Source: an uncultured Bacteroidales bacterium (lineage in GTDB: Bacteria; Bacteroidota; Bacteroidia; Bacteroidales; Bacteroidaceae). Taken from it: a stretch of DNA of 64,000 bases. Below, one piece after another: positions 17,839-27,694 of this stretch. The stretch spans positions 1 to 64,000 of the forward strand of contig CACYCZ010000094.1 of NCBI GenBank assembly GCA_902773055.1, in the 5' to 3' direction. Under the pieces are notes generated by a model. It was not told the origin of the DNA. It worked only from the letters and a program-made list of their open reading frames with translations, and did not search any database. The first letter of the stretch is position 1. Each line of letters opens with the position of its first letter. Position numbers and translations under genes: made by a program.

Positions 17839-19440
17839 ATGGAAAAAAGACTTTTACTGGGTGACGAAGCGATAGCCTTAGGTGCTATTCACGCAGGACT
17901 GAGCGGAGTATATGCCTATCCCGGGACTCCCAGTACTGAAATAACGGAATTTATTCAAAAAGATGCAGAAGCCCGTAACCGGGGAATCCACAGCCGTTGG
18001 TGTACCAACGAGAAAACAGCCATGGAGGCAGCTCTGGGCATGAGCTATGCGGGCAAACGCGCCCTGGTATGCATGAAGCATGTAGGCATGAACGTGTGTG
18101 CTGATGCCTTTGTCAACAGCGCCATAACAGGTGTCAACGGCGGGTTGATAGTCCTGGCCGCCGATGACCCTTCGATGCATTCAAGCCAGAACGAACAGGA
18201 CAGCCGCTTCTATGCCAAATTTGCCATGACTCCCGTCTTTGAGCCCAGCAATCAGCAGGAGGCTTACGACATGATAGCCAAAGCATTTGATTTGTCGGAG
18301 ACATTGAAAACACCTGTAATGATGCGCATCGTTACCCGCCTCGCCCACTCCCGCGCTGCGGTAGAGGTTGGGAAAAGCATTCAGGAAAAGCCCCTGCGAC
18401 CGGCTCAGGAGAGTTGGGTACTGCTTCCCGGCATTGCCCGACGGAAATACATTGACCTGCTTGACAAACAGCGACTCTTAACGGATGCCGCCGAAACATC
18501 TGCCTTCAACAAGACAGAGAAAACCGCCGGCAGCAAACTGGGTATCATCGCCTGCGGCATTGCCTACAACTATGTCAAAGAAGTATTGGGCGATAATGCC
18601 AACATCCTCAAGATTTCCCAATATCCATTACCCATAGCAAAAATCAAGCAACTGGCTAAGGAAAACGATGCCGTAATGATAATCGAAGACGGCCAGCCGG
18701 TAGTTGAAGAACAGGTAGCAGGCATCCTCGGAGCCGGTTATCCCATCAAGGGACGCCTGACAGGTGATTTGCCTCGCACAGGCGAACTGACCCCCGATAA
18801 TGTTGCCCAAGCCCTGGGCCATCCTACTCCCCCCTCCTTCCAACCGGCCAAGAACATGGCAGCCCGTCCGCCGCAGCTGTGTCAGGGATGCGGCCACCGC
18901 GATGTCTACACAGCTCTGAACCAAGTGTTGGCAGAATACCCCGACTATCGCATATTCGGTGACATCGGATGCTACACGCTGGGAGCGCTGCCACCCTTCA
19001 AGGCTTTGGCCAGCTGTGTTGACATGGGAGCTTCGATCACCATGGCCAAAGGGGCGGCCGATGCCGGATTATTTCCATCAGTGGCCATCATTGGCGACTC
19101 CACGTTTACCCATTCGGGCATGACAGGCCTGCTGGATGCAGTCAACGACAATGCCAATATCACCGTAGTCATTTCCGACAACCTCACGACAGGCATGACA
19201 GGCGGACAGGATTCCGCCGGGACCAACAAGTATGAAGCCATCTGTATAGGACTCGGTGTGGCTCCCGAACACGTAAGGGTTGTCGTGCCATTGCCTAAGA
19301 ACATGCCGGAGATTACCCGGATACTCAAGGAAGAAATCGAATACAATGGTGTCTCTGTCATCATTCCCCGCAGAGAATGCATGCAGACACTGCAACGTCA
19401 TCTGCGCGAAAAGAAAGCCGCACAAAACAACAATGCTTAA
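17839..19440 (+). CDS. iorA: Indolepyruvate:ferredoxin oxidoreductase, alpha subunit
   Basis: With IorB it oxidatively decarboxylates arylpyruvates (indolepyruvate, phenylpyruvate, hydroxyphenylpyruvate) to aryl-acetyl-CoA, passing electrons to ferredoxin. 533 residues. The N-terminal pyrimidine-binding domain shows YPGTPSTEITEF and NEKTAMEAALGMSYAG. The C-terminal TPP domain has CQGCGHRDVY (about 348) and GDIGCYTLGALPP (about 374). The protein ends with RHLREKKAAQNNNA and has no C-terminal CxxCxxCxxxCP ferredoxin motif, unlike the roughly 600-650 residue archaeal IorA. Substrate choice is inferred from family and neighbours. Confidence 0.92.
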   Translation: MEKRLLLGDEAIALGAIHAGLSGVYAYPGTPSTEITEFIQKDAEARNRGIHSRWCTNEKTAMEAALGMSYAGKRALVCMKHVGMNVCADAFVNSAITGVNGGLIVLAADDPSMHSSQNEQDSRFYAKFAMTPVFEPSNQQEAYDMIAKAFDLSETLKTPVMMRIVTRLAHSRAAVEVGKSIQEKPLRPAQESWVLLPGIARRKYIDLLDKQRLLTDAAETSAFNKTEKTAGSKLGIIACGIAYNYVKEVLGDNANILKISQYPLPIAKIKQLAKENDAVMIIEDGQPVVEEQVAGILGAGYPIKGRLTGDLPRTGELTPDNVAQALGHPTPPSFQPAKNMAARPPQLCQGCGHRDVYTALNQVLAEYPDYRIFGDIGCYTLGALPPFKALASCVDMGASITMAKGAADAGLFPSVAIIGDSTFTHSGMTGLLDAVNDNANITVVISDNLTTGMTGGQDSAGTNKYEAICIGLGVAPEHVRVVVPLPKNMPEITRILKEEIEYNGVSVIIPRRECMQTLQRHLREKKAAQNNNA

Positions 19441-19450
19441 AACAATCGTC

Positions 19451-20029
19451 ATGAAGAAAGATATCATTCTATGCGGTGTGGGAGGACAAGGTATCCTGAG
19501 CATCGCCACCATTATAGGAGAAGCTGCCACCAAGGCCAATCTGCACTTGAAACAGGCTGAGGTCCACGGCATGAGCCAACGCGGCGGTGATGTGCAATCC
19601 AACCTGCGCCTGAGCACCAGTCCCATATACTCCGACTTGATTTCACAGGGTAAGGCAGACCTTATTATCAGTATGGAACCCATGGAATCACTGCGCTACC
19701 TTCCTTATCTCAGTGAAACAGGAACCATCGTAACATCCAGCAAACCTTTTGTCAATATCCCCAACTATCCTGACGAGGCTGCTCTCATGGCCGAACTGGA
19801 AGACAAGCCCTCAGTGGTGAAAATGGATATTGAGGCTATCGCCCAGGAGTTGAAAACACCCAAAGCAGCCAACATGGTGTTGCTGGGCATGGCAGCCCCC
19901 TACATAGACATACTGTCCGTAAAACAACTGCGGGATGCCATCGGAGTAGTTTTCGCCCGAAGGGGAGAGAGTGTCGTAGAAGCCGACCTCAAGGCCTTCG
20001 ACAAGGGTTTAGAAGCAAGTAAACAATAA
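19451..20029 (+). CDS. iorB: Indolepyruvate:ferredoxin oxidoreductase, beta subunit
   Basis: 192 residues, the gamma-type domain of 2-oxoacid:ferredoxin oxidoreductases, which binds CoA. Motifs: DIILCGVGGQGILSIATIIGEAA at the N-terminus and EVHGMSQRGGDVQSNLRLS. The start at 19451 (MKKDIILCG) fits the family. An in-frame ATG at 19433 overlapping the iorA stop would add six residues (MLKTIV). The open frame reaches back to 19280 inside iorA, which is not credible. Forms a complex with IorA, 10 bases upstream. Confidence 0.93.
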   Translation: MKKDIILCGVGGQGILSIATIIGEAATKANLHLKQAEVHGMSQRGGDVQSNLRLSTSPIYSDLISQGKADLIISMEPMESLRYLPYLSETGTIVTSSKPFVNIPNYPDEAALMAELEDKPSVVKMDIEAIAQELKTPKAANMVLLGMAAPYIDILSVKQLRDAIGVVFARRGESVVEADLKAFDKGLEASKQ

Positions 20030-20049
20030 TCTTTTAACACATTAAGAAC

Positions 20050-21357
20050 GTGATACACAATCCCCAAATGGAATGTATGTCTCGGGAGGACATGCGCCGG
20101 TTGCAAAGCGAGAGACTGATTAAAACCGTCAAGACCTGTTACGAAAAAGTACCCTTCTATAGAAGGAAAATGGATGACATGGGAGTCAAACCCGATGACA
20201 TTAAATCCATTGACGACATAGTAAAACTGCCTTTTACTTCCAAGACTGACCTGAGGGATGAATATCCGTTTGGCTTGCAGGCCGTACCCCACAACAAAGT
20301 CAGGCGCATCCATGCCAGCAGCGGAACTACAGGCAAACCCGTTGTAGACACTTATACAGAAAAAGACCTCGCTATGTGGGCAGAAGGCGTTGCCCGCGTC
20401 ATGGCCGTAGCCGATGTCGGGCCTAAAGATACCGTGCAGGTTTCTTACGGCTACGGATTGTTTACAGGCGGATTAGGCGCCCATGACGGTGCCGCCGTGC
20501 GTGGAGCCATCCAACTGCCAACCAGTGCAGGCAATACCGAGAAACAGATCATGCTGATGGAGGATTTCGGTTCCAATATCCTTTGCTGCACGCCGAGCTA
20601 TGCCATGCGCCTTGCCGAAGCCATTCTAGACAGTAAGGTCATATCAGTCAACAAGATGAAACTCCGTGCCGGATTCTTCGGTGCCGAGCCATGGACAGAA
20701 GGTATGCGAAGAGAACTGGAGCAGAAACTGCACATCAAGGCCTACGATATCTATGGACTGACCGAGATGTGCGGTCCCGGTGTAGGCGGTGAATGCGAAT
20801 GCCAGAACGGCACTCACCTGTGGGAAGACATGTTCTACCCTGAAATCATCGATACCAAAACCCTGCAACCCGTTGCACCGGGTGAGTTCGGAGAACTGGT
20901 ATTCACCTCCCTGTGCAAGGAAGCAATGCCAATCCTGCGCTACCGCACCCGCGACCTGACAAGACTGATATACGAGCCCTGCAAGTGCGGCCGTACTGCA
21001 GTAAGGATGGATCGCATTCTGGGACGCAGTGACGACATGCTTATCATCCGTGGAGTAAACATATTCCCGTCGCAGATAGAAACCTGTCTTACCGAATTTA
21101 CTGCCTTCCAGCCCTATTATTTTATCACGGTGGACCGCATCAACAACGAGGACACCTTTGACCTTGACGTGGAATTGAAGGCCGACTATTTCAGTGCCGA
21201 CCCACAGGACCAGATGAAATTCATCAAACCTCTCTACGACAGAATAGTCAGCATGACAGGTATCAAGCCCAACATCCACATTCGCCCACCCTATGCCATA
21301 GAGCGTTCTATTGGCAAGGCCAAACACGTTCTTGACAAACGCGACTTTAAAAACTAA
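20050..21357 (+). CDS. paaK: Phenylacetate--CoA ligase family protein (first copy)
   Basis: 435 residues of the adenylate-forming superfamily. The family joins aryl-acids to CoA with ATP going to AMP and PPi. AMP-binding loop SSGTTGKPVV at about 94-103; YGLTEMCGPGVGGECE at about 235; hinge region YRTRDLTRL; C-terminal RGVNIFPSQIE. The start is a GTG at 20050, giving MIHNPQMECMSRED, which aligns with the start of the second copy. An ATG at 20068 is the alternative. Beside iorAB it could act on the aryl-acetyl-CoA or aryl-acetate pool, and PaaK next to IorAB may run toward ATP formation. That direction is inference. Confidence 0.92.
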   Translation: MIHNPQMECMSREDMRRLQSERLIKTVKTCYEKVPFYRRKMDDMGVKPDDIKSIDDIVKLPFTSKTDLRDEYPFGLQAVPHNKVRRIHASSGTTGKPVVDTYTEKDLAMWAEGVARVMAVADVGPKDTVQVSYGYGLFTGGLGAHDGAAVRGAIQLPTSAGNTEKQIMLMEDFGSNILCCTPSYAMRLAEAILDSKVISVNKMKLRAGFFGAEPWTEGMRRELEQKLHIKAYDIYGLTEMCGPGVGGECECQNGTHLWEDMFYPEIIDTKTLQPVAPGEFGELVFTSLCKEAMPILRYRTRDLTRLIYEPCKCGRTAVRMDRILGRSDDMLIIRGVNIFPSQIETCLTEFTAFQPYYFITVDRINNEDTFDLDVELKADYFSADPQDQMKFIKPLYDRIVSMTGIKPNIHIRPPYAIERSIGKAKHVLDKRDFKN

Positions 21358-21381
21358 GGTTTGTATCATAAAATTAACACT

Positions 21382-22569
21382 ATGACAGATTTAAACATTA
21401 AATTTTTGCTCAGTATGGCGATATGTTTTTCCATACTGAGCGTTCATGCACGGGCCGAACAATCGGACGGCATGAGGACAGAAGGTCCTGAAACAGTTGA
21501 TGAACCTATCTATCAGGAAACATCACGCGACGGAGAGCTCGGCGAAAGCATCGCCCGCCAATTTAAAATGGAAAACGACAACAGAAATCCAGAATGGCTC
21601 ACCGACATTTCTTCCCGTATTCAACTCCACGGATATGCCCAAGGATGGTATTATTTCCAACATGCCAGAGGCAAGAATACAAACTCATTTCTTTGTAAAC
21701 GAACACTCTTATGGGCAAATGCTCAAATCAACGAGAGATGGTCGTTTCTTTTTATGCACGATTTCAACAGTGTTGTCCAAGAATACTACACAGACTTCCG
21801 CATTACTCGCAACACAGGACTGACCATACGTTTCGGCCAGTTCAAAAACGCACTTTCCTATGAAAATCCTCTATCACCGACAGCCATGGAAGCCATTGAC
21901 GTCTATTCTGAAGGGGTCACCTACCTGACAGGATGTGGCAGCGACCCGCTCAATGGTGTCCAATACGGCCGAGATCAAGGAATCTCGCTGTTTGGTGAGA
22001 CAAAAAATAAAAAGTTCCGATACGAGCTTCAAATTGTCAATGGACAAGGTATCAACGTCAAGGACAAGAATAACCAAAAAGACTTAATCGCCCGCATGGA
22101 ACTGCGGCCGGTCAAGGGGCTTAACCTCTGCGCTACAGGCCAGTTGGGCAAAGGCAATGCCCTTATTGCCAACCCCATTTTCAACCCTTCCATTCAAGAA
22201 GGAGAAAACTACACCCGCAACCGCTGGACAGCGGGATTCGACTACAAATCACGTCCATTCAACGTACACGGCGAGTACCTCTGGGGACAGGACGGCAACA
22301 TCCACAGCCGTGGCGCCTATGTCACTGGCAGCATTGCCATCGTTCCCCAAAAATGGGATATCGTGGGCTCCTATGATTACTTCAACTTCAACACCACACT
22401 CAATCAAGATATGCACAAAGCCATTATAGGCTTTCAGTACTGGTTCTTTAAGAAATGCCGCTTCCAGGCTCAATATGTATACAAGAATGCCAACACAAAC
22501 TACAGCACTTTCTTTGAACGTGGGGCAAACCATCAGTTGATTTGCCAGATGCAAGTGCGGTTTAACTGA
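21382..22569 (+). CDS. Outer membrane porin, OprO/OprP-like
   Basis: 395 residues. A TTG at 21361 would add seven residues, but the ATG at 21382 starts a proper signal peptide (LNIKFLLSMAICFSILSVHARA). The mature part is rich in alternating beta strands with aromatic girdles (IQLHGYAQGWYYFQ, WSFLFMHDFNSV, LTIRFGQFKNALSYENPLSPTAMEAID, WDIVGSYDYFNFNTT) and ends MQVRFN, a typical outer-membrane terminal strand. It resembles phosphate-selective-porin-like proteins. Its place between paaK and a Na+ symporter suggests it lets the aromatic substrate or product cross the outer membrane. Confidence 0.82.
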   Translation: MTDLNIKFLLSMAICFSILSVHARAEQSDGMRTEGPETVDEPIYQETSRDGELGESIARQFKMENDNRNPEWLTDISSRIQLHGYAQGWYYFQHARGKNTNSFLCKRTLLWANAQINERWSFLFMHDFNSVVQEYYTDFRITRNTGLTIRFGQFKNALSYENPLSPTAMEAIDVYSEGVTYLTGCGSDPLNGVQYGRDQGISLFGETKNKKFRYELQIVNGQGINVKDKNNQKDLIARMELRPVKGLNLCATGQLGKGNALIANPIFNPSIQEGENYTRNRWTAGFDYKSRPFNVHGEYLWGQDGNIHSRGAYVTGSIAIVPQKWDIVGSYDYFNFNTTLNQDMHKAIIGFQYWFFKKCRFQAQYVYKNANTNYSTFFERGANHQLICQMQVRFN

Positions 22570-22603
22570 TTCACATACTCTAAACAAAATATTTTAGCGC
22601 CTT

Positions 22604-24166
22604 ATGTTAATCAAGATTCTACTTACAATCATATTTCTTTGCATCATGGTGGGAGTCGGTATCTACTCCCGCAAGCAGGCCTCCTCCGTAGACGGTTTTG
22701 TGCTCGGAGGACGTAATATCGGAGGCTGGCTGACCGCATTTGCCTATGGCACAAGCTATTTCTCTGCCGTTGTCTTTGTTGGATATGCAGGTCAGTTCGG
22801 TTGGAAATACGGTCTTTCGGCATCCTGGATAGGTATAGGCAATGCTGTCATCGGTTCTCTGCTGGCTTGGCTCATCTTAGGACGTCGCACAAAACTGATG
22901 ACCCAGCACATCCACAGTTGTACCATGCCGGATTTCTTCGGCACACGTTTTTCCGATGAAGGCCTTCGCGTGGCAGCCTCTATCATCGCCTTTGTCTTTC
23001 TGATTCCATATACCGCCGGTGTCTACATGGGTATCTCCCGACTCTTTGAGATGGGATTCGGCATCCCCTATGAGTATTGCGCCATAATCATGGCATGCCT
23101 TACGGCACTATATGTTATCCTCGGTGGATACAAAGCGACCGCCATCAATGATTTTATTCAAGGCATTATCATGCTCTTCGGCATTATAACAGTCATTGCC
23201 GTAGTGTTACATCACCAGGGAGGACTATCTGAAGCTATCGCCAAAATGGCGAATCAGGTTCCCACCGCTCACGACATGGAAGATCCGTCAGGATTGTTTT
23301 CCTCCTTCCAACCTGGAGATTTTGCCTCATGGTTCGGGCCCAATCCGCTGAGCTTACTGGGAGTCGTTATTCTGACATCCTTGGGTACATGGGGATTGCC
23401 TCAAATGGTGGGCAAGTTCTATTCTATCACCGATGAAGCCGCCATCCGTCGAGGCACAATCATCTCTACGCTTTTTGCACTCATTGTGGCTGGCGGCTGC
23501 TACTTCCTTGGCAGTTTCGGCAGACTTTTCCCGGAACCAGTTTTTAATCCGGAGAAACACCGCTACGCCTTCGACTCCATTGTACCTTCCATGCTGGAAA
23601 CCCTGCCCGATGTACTCATTGCACTTGTTGTTTTGCTGGTGCTCTCAGCGTCAATGTCCACTTTGGCATCGCTGGTGCTGACCTCTTCATCCACAATGAC
23701 ACTCGACCTCATCTACCGCGACAAAAAATCCGTGACAGGTGAGGTTAAGAGTGGCGAAATAGATGATGCCGTTGCCGTCAGGATTGAACACCGCAAAGTT
23801 GTCATCATGCGCGTACTAATCGTATTCTTCATCGTCCTTTCACTAATGATAGCTCTCAATCCTCCGCAGTTTATTGCACAACTCATGGGTATTTCATGGG
23901 GTGCTCTGGCTGGTGCATTCCTGGCGCCCTTTATGCTGGGCTTGTACTGGCGAGGAGTGACAACAGCCAGCGTTTGGGCATGTTTCGCATGGGGAGTAGG
24001 CTTGACTGTCATCAACATGATACTTCATAATTCCCTCCTCAACCCCATTGACTGTGGAGCCGTAGCGATGATAGGTGGTTTTATCGTTGTCTTTCTTGTC
24101 AGCATATTGACAAAGAAAATAGATAAGGATTACATTGATGCCATATTTAAGTGCTATAAGAAATAA
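22604..24166 (+). CDS. Sodium:solute symporter (SSS family), aromatic-island copy
   Basis: 520 residues with about 13 membrane segments. SSS hallmarks: the start of the core with VGIYSRKQASSVDGFVLGGRNIGGWLTAFAYGTSYFSAV, ALYVILGGYKATAINDFIQG (TM5-6) and SASMSTLASLVLTSSSTMTLDL (TM8 region with Ser/Thr residues that bind Na+). It imports a solute with Na+. The substrate is not readable, but the setting (porin before, aminotransferase after) suggests an aromatic amino acid or aryl-acid. Confidence 0.9.
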   Translation: MLIKILLTIIFLCIMVGVGIYSRKQASSVDGFVLGGRNIGGWLTAFAYGTSYFSAVVFVGYAGQFGWKYGLSASWIGIGNAVIGSLLAWLILGRRTKLMTQHIHSCTMPDFFGTRFSDEGLRVAASIIAFVFLIPYTAGVYMGISRLFEMGFGIPYEYCAIIMACLTALYVILGGYKATAINDFIQGIIMLFGIITVIAVVLHHQGGLSEAIAKMANQVPTAHDMEDPSGLFSSFQPGDFASWFGPNPLSLLGVVILTSLGTWGLPQMVGKFYSITDEAAIRRGTIISTLFALIVAGGCYFLGSFGRLFPEPVFNPEKHRYAFDSIVPSMLETLPDVLIALVVLLVLSASMSTLASLVLTSSSTMTLDLIYRDKKSVTGEVKSGEIDDAVAVRIEHRKVVIMRVLIVFFIVLSLMIALNPPQFIAQLMGISWGALAGAFLAPFMLGLYWRGVTTASVWACFAWGVGLTVINMILHNSLLNPIDCGAVAMIGGFIVVFLVSILTKKIDKDYIDAIFKCYKK

Positions 24167-24206
24167 AACTCCGTTCTTTTCGTTAGAAATATAGACAGAC
24201 AATAAT

Positions 24207-25520
24207 ATGAAAATATTTTCAGAAGAACTTGTAGAGGAAGCAGCACGCATCAACCACGTCACCGACCTCAGTCATGCCACTATTGGTGAAACGCTGCTTG
24301 TAGCGCAATATCTGGAGCAAAAGACAGGTATTCCCTTTATCCGCATGGATCAGGGCAGTCCGGGACTCCCGATTAATCACTTCGGTGTAGAAGCAGAAAA
24401 AAGAGCACTCGACAGCGGAATAGGGTCGCAATATCCCGCTGCAGCTGGCATTAAAGAGCTGAAGGATGCTGCCAGCGAATTTGTCAGAGCATTCATTAAT
24501 ATAGATATCTCGTCTCGCGCATGTATTCCCACCGTAGGCTCTGTCGCAGGCTCTTTCGGAAGTTTCATTGCCTGTTGTCAGCGCGACCAGGCCAAAGACA
24601 AAGTCCTGTTCATTGACCCGGGATTTCCTATTCAAAAAAGTCAACTGAGGATCCTTGGTATTGCATGGAAGGAGTTTGACATCTACGCATGGCGCGGTGA
24701 AGCCCTTCGCAGAAAATTAGAGGATGAACTGAAAGACGGAGACATTGCTGCCATTATCTATTCCAATCCCAATAATCCTGCATGGATATCCCTTGAGGAA
24801 GAAGAATTAGCCATTATCGGAGAATTAGCTACTAAATATGATGTCATTGTCATGGAAGATCTGGCCTATTTTGCCATGGATAACCGCCGGGATTTATCCC
24901 ATCCGTATGAAGCGCCCTATATACGCACCGTAGCGCGCTATACCGACAACTACATCCTAATGCTATCTGCCAGTAAAATATTCTCTTATGCCGGACAGCG
25001 TATAGCCCTTGTCTGTGTTTCCGACAAGTTATTTGACCGCTATTTTCCCGCTTTAGCTGAACGCTACCATGACTCTGGTGTGTTCGGGCCCACTTTGATT
25101 GCCAGTATACTATACATGATTACCTCTGGTTGCACAGCAACTACGCAATATGCCTATGCCGAAATGCTGAGGCTGTCGTGTGAGGGAAAAATCAATTTTG
25201 TCGAGGATACGCGCGAATATGCAATCCGCGCTCAAAGAATGAAAAAGATATTTTGCGACAATGGTTTTCAAATAACATATCCACGGGATGTCAACGAGGC
25301 TATAGGCGACGGTTTCTTCTTTTCTCTGTCTTATCCCGGCATGACGGGTAGTGAGCTTGTCAGAGAACTTATCCATTATGGAGTAAGCAGTATTAATCTG
25401 GATACCACGGGGTCTCATCAGCAGGGTGTGCGGGCATGTACCAGCAGAATGCGCGAAGAGCTCTATCCTATACTTGATACACGTATGAAACAATTCCACT
25501 CAGACCATAAAACATCATGA
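24207..25520 (+). CDS. PLP-dependent aminotransferase, class I/II (probable aromatic amino acid aminotransferase)
   Basis: 437 residues of fold type I. The PLP lysine is Lys257 in LSASKIFSYAGQRIALV, and the preceding VIMEDLAYFAMDNR and YSNPNNPAW segments bind PLP. By position, between an iorAB-paaK set and a second paaK, it would convert aromatic amino acids to the arylpyruvates that IorAB uses. The specificity is inferred from the neighbours. Its stop codon overlaps the ATG of the next gene (ATGA), so translation is coupled. Confidence 0.88.
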   Translation: MKIFSEELVEEAARINHVTDLSHATIGETLLVAQYLEQKTGIPFIRMDQGSPGLPINHFGVEAEKRALDSGIGSQYPAAAGIKELKDAASEFVRAFINIDISSRACIPTVGSVAGSFGSFIACCQRDQAKDKVLFIDPGFPIQKSQLRILGIAWKEFDIYAWRGEALRRKLEDELKDGDIAAIIYSNPNNPAWISLEEEELAIIGELATKYDVIVMEDLAYFAMDNRRDLSHPYEAPYIRTVARYTDNYILMLSASKIFSYAGQRIALVCVSDKLFDRYFPALAERYHDSGVFGPTLIASILYMITSGCTATTQYAYAEMLRLSCEGKINFVEDTREYAIRAQRMKKIFCDNGFQITYPRDVNEAIGDGFFFSLSYPGMTGSELVRELIHYGVSSINLDTTGSHQQGVRACTSRMREELYPILDTRMKQFHSDHKTS

Positions 25521-26836
25521 TAAACGACAATTCACCTTATTTCAATCCCGAATACGAGTGTCTGTCACGCGAAGAGATTGAACAGCTCCAATTAGAGCGT
25601 CTCCAGAAAACTGTGAGACATTGTATGAACTCACCATTCTATAAAAAGAGGTTTGAGGAAATGCACCTCAAACCCGAGGACATTAAAACTTTGGCAGACA
25701 TCCGCAAGCTGCCCTTTACGACCAAACAGGATTTGCGCGACACCTATCCATTTGGCATTGCCAGTGTACCACTGCGTCAATGCGTGCGGCTGCATTCATC
25801 CAGCGGCACGACAGGTAATCCCACTGTGATTCTACATACCCAAAAGGATCTGGATGAGTGGGCCAACCAGGTTGCCCGAAACCTTTGGATGGTAGGCTTA
25901 CGGCCCGATGATGTGTTCCAGAACTCCTCCGGATATGGCATGTTCACCGGTGGACTCGGTTTCCAGTATGGTGCAGAAAAATTAGGCATGCTCACCGTCC
26001 CGGCCGCAGCCGGCAACTCCCTGCGACAGATTAAATTCATCACAGATTTCGGCACCACTGCCCTCCATGCCGTACCATCTTACGTCACCCGTCTATACGA
26101 AGTGATGCAAGCCAATGGCGTAGATCCCCGGAAAGACACCAAATTGAAGGTCTTGGCTATCGGTGCAGAGCCCCACTCTGAGGAGCAACGCCAGCGCATT
26201 GAGCAGATGCTTGGTGTCAAGGCCTATAATTCCTTTGGTATGTCCGAGATGTGCGGCCCCGGTGTAGGTTTTGAATGCCAGGAACAGAACGGACTGCATT
26301 TCTGGGAGGATTACTATATAGTCGAGATTGTCGACCCGGAGACCCTTGAACCTGTTCCCGACGGCGAGATAGGTGAAATGGTACTTACCACACTCTGCCG
26401 CGAGGCGATGCCTTTACTGCGCTACCGCACCCGCGACTTAACGCGTGTCTTGGGACGTACATGTCCTTGCGGACGCAATCATGTACGCCTTGACCGTATG
26501 CGGGGCAGAAGCGATGACATGATAGTCCTGCGCGGTGTCAATATCTTCCCCATACAGATTGAAAAGATTCTGATGCAATTCCCAGAGTTGGCCAGCAACT
26601 ATTTGATTACACTGACAACCGATGATGACAACGACAACATGACCGTTGTAGTTGAGTTGGAAGAACTCTTTACCGATGATTTCCAACGCCTGATGGATCT
26701 TGAAAAACGCATCAAGCATGCCCTCAAAGATGAAATTCTGCTCACACCCCATATCAAACTGGTTCCCAAGGGTTCACTTCCCGTTTCGGAAGGCAAAGCC
26801 GTGAGAGTCGTTGACAAACGCAAAGTATATCAATAA
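25517..26836 (+). CDS. paaK: Phenylacetate--CoA ligase family protein (second copy)
   Basis: 439 residues, clearly paralogous to the ligase at 20050. Shared motifs: SSGTTGNPTV near residue 95, FGMSEMCGPGVGFECQEQNG, YRTRDLTRVLGRTCPCGRNHVRLDRMRGRSDDM (split by a Cys pair), RGVNIFPIQIEKIL. The two copies differ throughout, so this is an old duplication, perhaps for different aryl-acids (for example phenylacetate versus indoleacetate). Begins with an ATGA overlap with the aminotransferase and is followed after 3 bases by the ACT-domain gene. Confidence 0.92.
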   Translation: MINDNSPYFNPEYECLSREEIEQLQLERLQKTVRHCMNSPFYKKRFEEMHLKPEDIKTLADIRKLPFTTKQDLRDTYPFGIASVPLRQCVRLHSSSGTTGNPTVILHTQKDLDEWANQVARNLWMVGLRPDDVFQNSSGYGMFTGGLGFQYGAEKLGMLTVPAAAGNSLRQIKFITDFGTTALHAVPSYVTRLYEVMQANGVDPRKDTKLKVLAIGAEPHSEEQRQRIEQMLGVKAYNSFGMSEMCGPGVGFECQEQNGLHFWEDYYIVEIVDPETLEPVPDGEIGEMVLTTLCREAMPLLRYRTRDLTRVLGRTCPCGRNHVRLDRMRGRSDDMIVLRGVNIFPIQIEKILMQFPELASNYLITLTTDDDNDNMTVVVELEELFTDDFQRLMDLEKRIKHALKDEILLTPHIKLVPKGSLPVSEGKAVRVVDKRKVYQ

Positions 26837-26839
26837 ATT

Positions 26840-27262
26840 ATGACTATAAAACAATTATCCATTTTTATCGAAAACAAGAGCGGCACGCTCATCAAGGTTC
26901 TTGACAAACTAAGTAAGGCCGGCATACAGATTATAGCCAGCACCGTGGCTGACACCAAGGACTTTGGCATCTATCGTGTTTTATGTGACAAACCCCTGCA
27001 GGCTTATTTGCTCCTCAAGGAAGAAGGCATCAACATCCAGCTTACCGACGTCATTGCCCTCAGCATTGACGACACTCCCGGCATGGCAGCTCAGGCGGTG
27101 AATAAGATATCCCTCTCGGGAGTCAATATCCTGTACCTCTATTCCTTCCTGTGGAAAGGAAGGGGCGTACTGGTGTTCCGCACCGATGACAACGACAAGG
27201 CCATTGAGGTCATTACCCTCAACAAGATGACAGCCCTGTCTGAAATTGACTTCAATGTATAG
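26840..27262 (+). CDS. Tandem ACT-domain protein
   Basis: 140 residues made of two ACT modules (about 1-70 and 70-140). The first opens KQLSIFIENKSGTLIKVLDKLSKAGIQI and the second IALSIDDTPGMAAQAVNKISLSGVNILYLYSF. ACT domains bind amino acids and control partner enzymes. Stand-alone proteins of this type commonly sit next to paaK-iorAB genes. It may sense an aromatic amino acid, but the partner is unknown. 3 bases after paaK copy 2. Confidence 0.88.
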   Translation: MTIKQLSIFIENKSGTLIKVLDKLSKAGIQIIASTVADTKDFGIYRVLCDKPLQAYLLLKEEGINIQLTDVIALSIDDTPGMAAQAVNKISLSGVNILYLYSFLWKGRGVLVFRTDDNDKAIEVITLNKMTALSEIDFNV

Positions 27263-27280
27263 TCGCATATCCCCTATAGG

Positions 27281-27694
27281 ATGACACTGCTGGAAAAACT
27301 CAACCGGGAGGACCGTTTCGCCAATAGCATCGGAGTCCGTCTGACGGAGGTTCGTGAGGGGTACGCACGGGCTGAACTTGATGTTGAAGAACGCCACATC
27401 AACGGGGCTGGTGTATGTCAAGGCGGTGTCATATATACCTTAGCCGACCTCGCTTTTGCCGCAGTTGCCAACTGTCACGGCATATTGAGCCTGGGCATAT
27501 CAAACACCATCACGTTCTTGAAGTCAGCACAACTGGGCGACCATCTCATTGCCCATTGTACGGAGCAACTGAATCATCACCGCCTGCCCTACTGTGACAT
27601 AAAAATAACCAATCTGAAGGGTGAATTGCTTGCGGTAATGACAGGCCTGGCCTATCGTACCAAGAAAGATTTCCCCTACAATTCACTCATGTAA
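27281..27694 (+). CDS. Hotdog-fold thioesterase, PaaI family
   Basis: 137 residues with the PaaI hotdog signature HINGAGVCQGGVIYTLADLAFAAVAN, in which QGG replaces the more common HGG, and TITFLKSAQLGDHLIAH. The family splits aryl-acyl-CoA thioesters. Here it could release phenylacetate or indoleacetate from the IorAB product. The stop TAA shares its last base with the ATG of the next gene. Confidence 0.88.
   Translation: MTLLEKLNREDRFANSIGVRLTEVREGYARAELDVEERHINGAGVCQGGVIYTLADLAFAAVANCHGILSLGISNTITFLKSAQLGDHLIAHCTEQLNHHRLPYCDIKITNLKGELLAVMTGLAYRTKKDFPYNSLM

Noticed and set aside
19280-19450. Longer iorB start
   Set aside because: The extra frame lies inside iorA; the family start MKKDIILCGVGGQG is at 19451.
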